Shown here one piece after another: positions 57,070 to 64,000 of a DNA stretch of 64,000 nucleotides. Numbering within the stretch: position 1 is the first letter of the stretch; each line of letters opens with the position of its first letter. Under the pieces are notes generated by a model. The model was not told the origin of the DNA, did not search any database, and saw only the letters and a list, made by a program, of their open reading frames with translations. Origin of the DNA: Planctomycetaceae bacterium (GTDB taxonomy: Bacteria > Planctomycetota > Planctomycetia > Planctomycetales > Planctomycetaceae); contig CP051247.1 in NCBI GenBank assembly GCA_017795105.1, positions 248,001 through 312,000 of the forward strand. The letters are read 5' to 3'. A program made the translations under genes and the position numbers.

Positions 57070-59022
57070 CTACGGATTCCGGGCCGTACTCATGATGATC
57101 CACTTGTGATCGGGAGAAATAGTGACGTTGTTGTATCGCAACGAAGGATCAATTCCGGGCATCGGCTCGGGAGGTTCTTCGCTCCCAAGCTTCCATTTGT
57201 AGAGGAGACGAGTCTTCCGATCGGGCGTGGCCAGATTGACGAGAATATGTTCCCCGTCGGGCATCCAGGCCATATCGTTATCAGGAGAACGGTCGGTCGT
57301 CATGTGCACCGTCAGCTCATGCTCACCGGTCATCTGAATCGTGGCAATGTCGGAGCTTTTCGCATTCTGTTTGTCGGCTTTGAAAAGCAGCCGTTTGCTG
57401 TCGGGTGACCAGACCATGTTCCAGTAGATCAGGCGGTACTGGTGATCGTCCCGGGGCAGCACTTCGCGGTGCTCGCGGGTTTCGACGTCGTAGACCCAGA
57501 TCGACCGAGACGATTTCGTATAGCAGATCGATCGACCATCGGGGGACCATTGAGCTCCCCAGCCCTCACCGATATCGATGTCATCGGAGCCGTCCCGATT
57601 CCGAATCCGGAGATTCGTATCCCCATAAGTCGTGCAGGAGAACCGCTGGCCGTCCGGCGACCACGTCGGCATCAGGCCGTCGCAAAGGTCGGTTTCGTCC
57701 TCGCCATCGATCGTGATACGAATGACTCGGGCATCCCGCAATCCGGAAGGAGGATAGGCATCGAACATGACGTACTTCCCGTCCGGCGATACGGCGGGCG
57801 AACCGCAGAATGGCAATTTTTCGCTCTCGTAGATCTGACGAAAGCCTTTGCCGTCGATCGTCATCCGGTGCAGCGTCGCCGGGGGATTGACCTGATAGGC
57901 GTATTCGTCCGGTTTGAGTTCCTCGTCCCCGTTGGCATCAAGGCGGTTGAAATAGTACCGACAGAGCAGGCGGCATTCGGCCTGTTGAGGCGTGTATTCG
58001 TCGAATGTGAGCCGCTGATCGCGATTCTTATCGCGAACCGGACTTTCCCAAACCGCGATGTAGTTCCCGATGAATGAGATCCGAAACTCTCGAAGAGACA
58101 ACTTGCCATCGCCATCCTGATCAAACGCCGGGATCGCATACGGAACAAGCTTCTGTCGCCAGTGCTCGGTCACCTCCTCAAGCTCCGCTTCCGAAAGAAG
58201 CCCGTCGAAATCGGTATCTCCTCGGCGAAACGTCAGAATGGGATCGTAGAACTCGACCCACTCGGGATGAGCAAACTCAGTTACCGAGATCTGACCATTG
58301 CCATCGCGATCGCCTCGACGAAAATCAGCCTCGGCATTGCTGCCGGAACGATGCTGGCGAAATTCGTCCCAGCTGACTCCGCCACTCTTGTCGTCATCGA
58401 AGATCCCAAATCGGGAGAACACGAGCACACGCCCTCCCGGTTCGCGCAGCGGCGTGCCATCACTCCCACGGATCCCAAGTTGAATCTCAACATACCGCCG
58501 GGCTTCCGCCCACGTCAGCTTACTGTCGCGATTGACGTCGGCGATCCGCATCTGACTCGCGGTGTAGCTGGTCTGCATCTCAGGCGAAATCGACCGCAGA
58601 AACCCGAATACGAATCCATTATTGTAGATCTCCCGCTCCGGATCGTCGGACCAGTCGTCGAAAATCTCGTCCAGGGTATCGAGTGCAACATCGAGCATGT
58701 CGTCAAATGGATCGGGAATCGGACCTCGCACGGACGGATGAACGAGCCCCGGCAGGCACGAAAATTCATCCGGCGTCAGATCTCCGCTTTCATCGAAGTC
58801 GAATAGCCGAAAATCGCGACGATGCACTTTCGCATCGCCGGGCTGCTTCAGAAATTCGTCCTCGGAAATTGTCCGATCGTTGTTTGTATCGACCTTGTTG
58901 AACGCTTCCTTCAGTCGCTGGGGAGAGTCTTCAGGCGAGACGGGTTGCGCGTTCGCAGTGCCTGGAAAGATCGCCAGCAGACAGACGACAATTAACCCGG
59001 GCAGGGGCCACCGCTGCTTCAT
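57070..59022 (-). CDS. Secreted EF-hand protein with TolB-like C-terminal domain
   Basis: 650 residues with a signal peptide (GLIVVCLLAIFPGTANAQ). About nine EF-hand-like calcium loops cover residues 40-380, e.g. VDTNNDRTISEDEF, DRDGNGQISVTEF and DQDGDGKLSLREF; several are canonical DxDxDG. Residues ~390-650 are a TolB-type beta-propeller (PVSPDGKYVMFDAYPPSG, PTWSPDGQRFSCTTYG). It may sense or buffer calcium in the periplasm while contacting other proteins through the propeller. It lies between moxR (38 bp) and the DUF58 gene (62 bp), an unusual place for such a protein. Confidence 0.9.
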   Translation of the reverse strand: MKQRWPLPGLIVVCLLAIFPGTANAQPVSPEDSPQRLKEAFNKVDTNNDRTISEDEFLKQPGDAKVHRRDFRLFDFDESGDLTPDEFSCLPGLVHPSVRGPIPDPFDDMLDVALDTLDEIFDDWSDDPEREIYNNGFVFGFLRSISPEMQTSYTASQMRIADVNRDSKLTWAEARRYVEIQLGIRGSDGTPLREPGGRVLVFSRFGIFDDDKSGGVSWDEFRQHRSGSNAEADFRRGDRDGNGQISVTEFAHPEWVEFYDPILTFRRGDTDFDGLLSEAELEEVTEHWRQKLVPYAIPAFDQDGDGKLSLREFRISFIGNYIAVWESPVRDKNRDQRLTFDEYTPQQAECRLLCRYYFNRLDANGDEELKPDEYAYQVNPPATLHRMTIDGKGFRQIYESEKLPFCGSPAVSPDGKYVMFDAYPPSGLRDARVIRITIDGEDETDLCDGLMPTWSPDGQRFSCTTYGDTNLRIRNRDGSDDIDIGEGWGAQWSPDGRSICYTKSSRSIWVYDVETREHREVLPRDDHQYRLIYWNMVWSPDSKRLLFKADKQNAKSSDIATIQMTGEHELTVHMTTDRSPDNDMAWMPDGEHILVNLATPDRKTRLLYKWKLGSEEPPEPMPGIDPSLRYNNVTISPDHKWIIMSTARNP

Positions 59023-59060
59023 AAGTACGGTTCCTTACTTTGTTGATCGCAACCCTGCGG

Positions 59061-60074
59061 TCACGCCTCCGACGATTCGGCCAGCAACCGCTGCACAATC
59101 TGGCCGGCGTCGATCCCTTCACTTTGAGCCGCAAACGTCGTGATCATCCGGTGCACCAGGACTGGACCGGCTACCGCGTGGATATCCTCCTGGCGGACCA
59201 TGTATTGTCCATGCAACGCGGCTCGCGTCTTGCCTCCGAGAATGAGGTTCTGGACTGCTCGCGGTCCCGCTCCCCAGGCGACCAGCGGCTTAAGCCAGTC
59301 CGGCGCTGCCTCACTGTCGGGACGGGTTTTCCGGACGAGCCTCACGGCAAATTTGTAAATGTGATCCGGCACGGGGATCCGACGAACAAGCTTCTGGAAG
59401 TCGATGATGTCCTCGGCATGCAGCACATGAGACAACTCCGGAAGATCATCCCCGGTGGTACTGCTGGCGATGCGGATCTCTTCTTCTTCGGTCGGATAGT
59501 CGAGGCGGATCAGGAACATAAAGCGATCCAGCTGCGCTTCGGGCAGGGGATACGTTCCTTCCTGTTCCACCGGGTTTTGTGTCGCCAGAACCAGAAACGG
59601 ACGCTCAAGTGGATAACTGCGACCGAGCACCGTCACCCGATATTCCTGCATCGCCTCCAGCATGGCGGCCTGCGTCTTCGGGGGAGCGCGGTTAATCTCA
59701 TCGGCCAGTACGATGTTGGCAAAGACCGGACCATGGACAAACTCGAACTGACGGCGACCGGTGTCGGTCTCCTGAAGAATGTCGGTTCCGGTAATATCCA
59801 TCGGCATCAGATCGGGCGTGAACTGAATGCGATGAAACTTCAGTGAAAGCGTCTCAGCAAGTTTACTGACCAGCAAAGTCTTGGCGAGCCCCGGCACGCC
59901 CATCAGCAGCCCGTGTCCACGAGCAAAAAGACAGATTAACAACTGGTCGATGACATCGGATTGACCGACGATAACGCGACCAAGTTCGGAGACCAGTTGA
60001 GTATGGACGGAGCGAAGCTCATCGATCCGCTGTACGTCATCGGCAGAAAGCTGCCCAGCAGAGTTGCCATGCAT
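59061..60074 (-). CDS. MoxR-family AAA+ ATPase
   Basis: 337 residues. Walker A GVPGLAKT (59-66), Walker B LADEINRA (D125-E126), sensor-1 ATQNPVEQEGTYPLPEAQ, and the C-terminal AAA lid with GPRAVQNLILGGKTRAAL. MoxR ATPases are chaperone-like and act with VWA proteins to insert cofactors or mature complexes. It is the first gene of a ten-gene minus-strand run. A possible promoter precedes it at 60111-60139. Confidence 0.95.
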   Translation of the reverse strand: MHGNSAGQLSADDVQRIDELRSVHTQLVSELGRVIVGQSDVIDQLLICLFARGHGLLMGVPGLAKTLLVSKLAETLSLKFHRIQFTPDLMPMDITGTDILQETDTGRRQFEFVHGPVFANIVLADEINRAPPKTQAAMLEAMQEYRVTVLGRSYPLERPFLVLATQNPVEQEGTYPLPEAQLDRFMFLIRLDYPTEEEEIRIASSTTGDDLPELSHVLHAEDIIDFQKLVRRIPVPDHIYKFAVRLVRKTRPDSEAAPDWLKPLVAWGAGPRAVQNLILGGKTRAALHGQYMVRQEDIHAVAGPVLVHRMITTFAAQSEGIDAGQIVQRLLAESSEA

Positions 60075-60110
60075 AAGTTGTCACCAGAAAGGATTATTAT
60101 GAGAGCGCTC

Positions 60111-60139
60111 ATCCTAAGAAGTGTCGTTTTGAACATCAA
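60111..60139 (-). promoter_or_regulatory. Possible promoter of the MoxR operon
   Basis: Minus strand TTGATG (60139-60134), 17-base spacer, TAGGAT (60116-60111); four of six matches in each box. It ends 37 bases before the moxR start codon. Confidence 0.35.
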
Positions 60140-60385
60140 GAGACGCGTACTCGAAGATGCGATCGCGGCGCACACCTCTCCCACCGATTTAGACGTACGC
60201 TAGAATGGGAGCGCTCACCGGAATTGCACATTTGTCGGGGATTCCTGAAAAACTCTTTTGGAATGGATCAGAACTCATCTTCGGAAAGGTCGGGAGCTCC
60301 CGACTGTCTCGATCATTAGTGAAAGCATTCCTCCTCATTTTCCCCAATGAGATGCAGGCAAATCTCAACAAAGGACTCTACCACT

Positions 60386-60946
60386 GTGGACTCTGAACGC
60401 GACAAGATGCTGGCCGGTGAGCTCTATGATCCACTCGATCCCGAACTGGTTCGATTGCGCGAGTCCGCACGGGATCTTTGCCAGACCCTCAACCAGTCGA
60501 GAGCCAATGAATCGGAGTTACGGCGGGAGCTGCTTCGAACGCTCTTCGCCAGTGGCGGGGAGAGCGTGACCATCGAGCCGCCGTTCTATTGCGATTACGG
60601 CGAGCACATTTCCCTGGGGGAACGGGTTTATTTCAACTTCAACTGCGTCGTGCTCGATGTCTGCGAAGTCAGCATTGGCGATTGCACGTTTCTCGGTCCC
60701 GCCGTGCAGATCTACACCGCAACTCATCCTCTCAATGCACGGCAAAGACGGACCCAGGAATCAGGGCGACCGGTCACCATTGGCTCTGATGTCTGGATCG
60801 GCGGGGGAACAATCATCTGTCCGGGAGTCACGATCGGTTCGCGCTCGGTCATCGGCGCGGGAAGCGTCGTGACTCGTGATATCCCGGATGATGTCCTTGC
60901 TGTTGGCAATCCGTGCCGCGTCATTCGCACGATCGACAACGATTAG
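60386..60946 (+). CDS. Maltose/galactoside-type O-acetyltransferase
   Basis: 186 residues, left-handed beta-helix acetyltransferase. The N-terminal DKMLAGELYDPLDPEL is the typical maltose-acetyltransferase start. FYCDYGEHISLGERVYFNFN and the hexapeptide repeats (FLGPAVQIYTATHPL with the catalytic His, SDVWIGGGTIICPGVTIGSR) follow. GTG 60386 was chosen over an upstream ATG because it aligns with the family start; AAAGGA lies ten bases before it. It ends eight bases before the convergent sulfatase stop. Acetyl-CoA-dependent sugar acetylation is expected; the exact sugar is unknown. Confidence 0.92.
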   Translation: MDSERDKMLAGELYDPLDPELVRLRESARDLCQTLNQSRANESELRRELLRTLFASGGESVTIEPPFYCDYGEHISLGERVYFNFNCVVLDVCEVSIGDCTFLGPAVQIYTATHPLNARQRRTQESGRPVTIGSDVWIGGGTIICPGVTIGSRSVIGAGSVVTRDIPDDVLAVGNPCRVIRTIDND

Positions 60947-60954
60947 ATCTCAAG

Positions 60955-62457
60955 CTATTTCTTCTTCCTCGGCCCATTGTGATAAGGAGAATCGAACGGA
61001 ACGCCGCGATTCGGAGCGGGATCTACCGGCATAAATGAGGCAAGCTTCGCCTTCACAGCAGCCAGTTCAGAATCATCGGCCCGGTTCGTGAACTCGTTGG
61101 GATCCTCATCCAGATCGTAAAGCTCTTCGTATCCGTCCGGGTAATGAATGAGTCGGTAACGACCGTCGGTCACGGCATGCGAAGGTTCGTTCTCTCCGTT
61201 GAACTGATACGACGTCATCGCCGGACGTTCCCGATCCGCATCGGGGTTTCGCAACTGCGGCACCAGCGAAAGACCATCACACTGCTCTGGAATGGGAATC
61301 TCGGCCAGTTCGCAGAGCGTGGGATAGAGATCTGTTAATGTCGCGGGAGCAGAGGTTCGTTTTCCATCCTTGCTCACACCGGGGGCGTGGATGAAGAGTG
61401 GCACGTGTGTCGTCTGATCCCAGAGCGCGAACTTCTCCCAGTTGTCTTTCTCGCCGATATGAAAACCATGATCGGTCCAGAGGACGACAATTGTATTCTC
61501 AGCCAGCGGGGATTGATCGAGAGCATCGAGCAGGCGTCCAAGTTGATGATCCACGTAACTGATGCTCGCGAGATAGCCCTGCATCAGGGTCTTCCATTGA
61601 TCGTTATCGGTGACCCATTTGTGCCAGTGGACCCGCTCGTGTTCATGGGCGTCTTTGAGATCGTCCGCCCGATACTCCGGAAGCTGCACGTCCTTTAGTG
61701 GATGCTCATCGAACCAGCGCTGAGAGACTTCAAACGGAATGTGCGGACGAAACAGCCCGACCGCCATGAAAAGCGGTTTCTCCTGCGGCTGCTGCAACTG
61801 CTCGGCCGCCCAGTCAACAATGAGATGATCGCCATAACTGTCTTCGGGTTCTTCGAGCACGGCTGCTCCAAAGAGATGATTGTTAAGCGGCCGTTTGCCG
61901 ACGAAGCCGGCATGCTGTGGCTTGTTGAACTTGGGACGGGGCCAGTCGGGGGAAATCGGATCGAGCGGATCGCCGCGGTAAGCATCCCATGCGGAGGGAT
62001 CATTCTGAGAATCCCCCGGAGTCCACTGCAGTGTATGAAAGATCTTACCGGCCCCGATCGCACGGTAGCCATGATTCCGGAAGTGCTGGGAAAGGACGAC
62101 CGCATTCTCAAGCTGGGGCGACTCGTGACGCCAGCGAGGACCGTGCGCGCGGAACAGATTGCGATACAGCCCGGATGTCGTCGGGTGGACGCCGGTCATG
62201 ACCGCGACCCGCGAAGGATGACAGGCCGGCGCGGCACAATGTGCGTTCTCAAATGTGACCGACCGTTTGGCCAGCCGCTCGAAGTTCGGAGTTTTCACGC
62301 CAGGATGATTGTCGAGAGGCGAGATGTAGTCGTTGAGATCGTCGATCGCGATGAAGAGCACGTTAGGCTGTTCAGCTGCAGACGCAGAGAGCGGAACGAT
62401 CAAAGCCAGCAGGGCGGTCACACCGAGCGAGACGGCAAAGCGAGCGTAAATAACCAT
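60955..62457 (-). CDS. Formylglycine-dependent sulfatase
   Basis: About 500 residues with a signal peptide (AVSLGVTALLALIVPLSASA). The metal-binding IAIDDLNDY and the catalytic CHPSR motif (Cys to formylglycine by the sulfatase-modifying enzyme; Cys at ~79) are present. Later come GAGKIFHTL, LWTDHGFHIGEKDNWEKF and YPDGYEELYDLDEDPNE. It resembles iduronate-2-sulfatase-like planctomycete enzymes that release sulfate from algal or animal polysaccharides. A start at 62508 is also open. Single gene, convergent with the acetyltransferase. Confidence 0.93.
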   Translation of the reverse strand: MVIYARFAVSLGVTALLALIVPLSASAAEQPNVLFIAIDDLNDYISPLDNHPGVKTPNFERLAKRSVTFENAHCAAPACHPSRVAVMTGVHPTTSGLYRNLFRAHGPRWRHESPQLENAVVLSQHFRNHGYRAIGAGKIFHTLQWTPGDSQNDPSAWDAYRGDPLDPISPDWPRPKFNKPQHAGFVGKRPLNNHLFGAAVLEEPEDSYGDHLIVDWAAEQLQQPQEKPLFMAVGLFRPHIPFEVSQRWFDEHPLKDVQLPEYRADDLKDAHEHERVHWHKWVTDNDQWKTLMQGYLASISYVDHQLGRLLDALDQSPLAENTIVVLWTDHGFHIGEKDNWEKFALWDQTTHVPLFIHAPGVSKDGKRTSAPATLTDLYPTLCELAEIPIPEQCDGLSLVPQLRNPDADRERPAMTSYQFNGENEPSHAVTDGRYRLIHYPDGYEELYDLDEDPNEFTNRADDSELAAVKAKLASFMPVDPAPNRGVPFDSPYHNGPRKKK

Positions 62458-62649
62458 CAGTCGGATCCATTTTGTCAGACGAGAAGTAGGGAAGTGATCT
62501 TCGACCATCGGTCAGCCTAACGGTCCGTGCATCGATGTACCAGCGGCCAGAAGCATCAGGTGCGGCAGTTCCCCCGGAACATTCAGAAGGAACAGCACAG
62601 GTTCGCGAACACTGGCAGGTTCCCGTTTCTCGCGTATACTGCTTTCGCC

Positions 62650-63459
62650 ATGTCTCCTAATCACCTCATTCCGTCTCTGCTCCTTCTGGTCGTCTGTTTC
62701 GCCACGGGTTGCGGTTCCCATTCCAGCCACGACGAACCAGTCCGAGTGTTGGCCGCTGCGAGTACGGCTGATGCAATGCAGCGTGCCATCGACGAGTTTA
62801 AGACGCTCGTTCCGGAGGCACGAGTTACACTCAGCACCGGACCTTCAAACGGTCTGGCACGCCAGATCCAGGCGGGAGCACCGGCCGACGTCTTTCTCTC
62901 GGCGAACACGGAATGGGCCGAGCCCCTGGATGGTGCGGGGCTGACGCAACAGCGCATTAATCTCCTGGCCAACCGGCTCGTCCTGATCGTGCCGAACGAC
63001 AACCCGGCCAATGTAAAAAGTCTTTCCGACTTGATGAATCCAGACGTGCAGCGCGTCGCGATCGCGTGCGAGAAAGTCCCCGCCGGGCGGTATGCCCACC
63101 AGGCTCTCAGAAAGCATGAGATCTACGACCAGCTCGAAAACGCTAAAAAAATCGCTCGCGGAAGCGATGTTCGCGTTACGCTGGCTTACGTCGAACGTGG
63201 AGAAGCCGACGCGGCGATTGTGTACGCGACAGATGCCCGCATCGCCTCCAATGTCAAAGTGGTGATGACCTTCGAGGCCGACGACTCTGATCCGATTCTG
63301 TATCCGCTGGTCCTGCTCAGAAATTCGGAAACTAACGCCCGACAGTTCTTTAAGTTCCTGCAAAGCCCCGAAGCCGCGGTCATCTTCGAAGAGCATGGAT
63401 TCACAGCGATCGCCGCCAAGAAGATTGCCGGGGACGCATCGGGGATTCAAGGCGAGTGA
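62650..63459 (+). CDS. modA: Molybdate ABC transporter substrate-binding lipoprotein
   Basis: 269 residues. A lipoprotein signal (LLLVVCFATGC, Cys21) is followed by the ModA family pattern VRVLAAASTADAMQ, ARVTLSTGPSNGLARQIQAG, APADVFLSANTEWAEPL, ANRLVLIVPNDNP and GEADAAIVYATDA. It binds molybdate (or tungstate) outside the inner membrane for the ModB permease encoded directly downstream. ATG 62650 was chosen because the upstream open frame lacks a signal; no strong ribosome-binding site is visible. Confidence 0.94.
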   Translation: MSPNHLIPSLLLLVVCFATGCGSHSSHDEPVRVLAAASTADAMQRAIDEFKTLVPEARVTLSTGPSNGLARQIQAGAPADVFLSANTEWAEPLDGAGLTQQRINLLANRLVLIVPNDNPANVKSLSDLMNPDVQRVAIACEKVPAGRYAHQALRKHEIYDQLENAKKIARGSDVRVTLAYVERGEADAAIVYATDARIASNVKVVMTFEADDSDPILYPLVLLRNSETNARQFFKFLQSPEAAVIFEEHGFTAIAAKKIAGDASGIQGE

Positions 63460-63496
63460 CTCCGAAGTTCGTGGCTCTGAGTAGAAAGTCGGCCCG

Positions 63497-64000
63497 GTGT
63501 CAGCTGGAGAGTGGAACGCCATTCAACTCAGTCTGCTCGTGGCGGCGACCGCGGTTCTGGTAAGTCTTCCTTTTGGCATTGCTTTCGGATGGCTGCTGGC
63601 TCGGAAACGCTTTCCGGGCAAACTGCTGCTCGAAACGCTTATCAATCTTCCGCTGGTCCTGCCGCCGGTCATTACCGGGTATCTGCTGCTGATTACCTTC
63701 GGACGACGCGGTCTGATTGGCTCCTGGCTAGAAAGCTGGTTGGGTGTCCGCCTCATCTTCGACTGGAAAGGGGCCGCCCTCGCCGGAGCGATTGTCGCTT
63801 TCCCGCTTATGGTGCGCGCGATCCGAATCGCATTCGCAGCTGTCGATCGCCGTATTGAACAAGCCGCACGCACACTCGGAGCCGGACCGCTTGATGCCTT
63901 CTGGACAGTGTCTCTACCACTCGCGTTTCACGGAGTCATCACCGGTTCGGTCCTTGCGTTCGCCCGCAGTCTGGGGGAATTCGGGGCTACGATCATGATT
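63497..64000 (+). CDS. modB: Molybdate ABC transporter permease, N-terminal part
   Basis: The first 168 residues; the gene runs off the window end. Multiple membrane helices start at IQLSLLVAATAVLVSLPFGI. The ModB/CysTW permease pattern includes NLPLVLPPVITGYLLL and the ABC-coupling EAA loop EQAARTLGAGPLDAFW. It then reads into LAFARSLGEFGATIM, the typical ModB ending region. The GTG 63497 start lies 37 bases after the modA stop. modC is expected to follow outside the window. Confidence 0.92.
   Translation, partial: MSAGEWNAIQLSLLVAATAVLVSLPFGIAFGWLLARKRFPGKLLLETLINLPLVLPPVITGYLLLITFGRRGLIGSWLESWLGVRLIFDWKGAALAGAIVAFPLMVRAIRIAFAAVDRRIEQAARTLGAGPLDAFWTVSLPLAFHGVITGSVLAFARSLGEFGATIMI

Overview
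The window looks like chromosomal DNA of a planctomycete, order Planctomycetales. The supporting signs are: a secreted CAP/FG-GAP protein that carries the planctomycete N-terminal LE-x-R-x-(M/L)(M/L)SA motif; a formylglycine-type sulfatase; a short lipoprotein with a carboxypeptidase-regulatory-like fold; a MoxR/DUF58/BatA/VWA cluster; EF-hand plus TolB-like and squalene-cyclase-like secreted proteins; an ammonium-transporter/histidine-kinase fusion; and moderately GC-rich DNA with even codon use. I see no insertion sequence, prophage, CRISPR array, tRNA or rRNA. The window reads as stable chromosome, not as a mobile island.

Layout. Positions 1-3.8 kb hold the end of an RND efflux adaptor and its inner-membrane pump. 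From 3.9 to 12 kb come housekeeping genes: pgi with a clear terminator, hisD, threonine aldolase, a CinA-like amidase, a secreted DUF4432 epimerase-like protein and a lone HlyD-type adaptor. mutS follows at 12-14.8 kb. From 14.8 to 19.7 kb on the minus strand, an ammonium-transporter/PAS/hybrid kinase with two receivers and an HPt domain sits directly before an HD-GYP response regulator. From 20.5 to 22.7 kb a DEAD-box helicase, a small basic protein that seems to start at ATC, and a cold-shock protein form a probable RNA-remodelling group. From 22.8 to 25.3 kb are a MarR regulator, a TauE/SafE exporter and three very small genes (coiled coil, Pmp3-like, DUF1328). From 25.8 to 36.7 kb are the CAP/FG-GAP protein, a SelW-like protein, gatA, small secreted or membrane proteins, a PhoD-like phosphatase, a lipoprotein, a PGPGW protein, a DUF2383 protein and an ExoD protein. 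From 37 to 43 kb are an NtrC-type regulator, a hybrid kinase with a possible sigma-54 promoter, an ECF sigma factor and a STAS-like protein.

From 60.1 kb down to 43.1 kb on the minus strand, ten closely packed genes form one probable operon. The order is MoxR ATPase, EF-hand/TolB protein, DUF58, BatA-VWA, second VWA/amidotransferase-like protein, DUF4175-like giant membrane protein, two paralogous small secreted proteins, a prenyltransferase-repeat protein, and a LamG-like/thioredoxin fusion. This is the best candidate in the window for an undescribed system, probably a calcium- and redox-linked envelope assembly or maturation machine. Its exact role cannot be read from sequence. The window closes with an O-acetyltransferase, a sulfatase, and the modA and partial modB genes of a molybdate transporter.

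Regulatory themes. Two multi-step phosphorelays (ammonium kinase to HD-GYP; hybrid kinase beside NtrC) and an ECF/STAS pair sit within 30 kb. Several intrinsic terminators are visible, two of which share the same 13-base edge.
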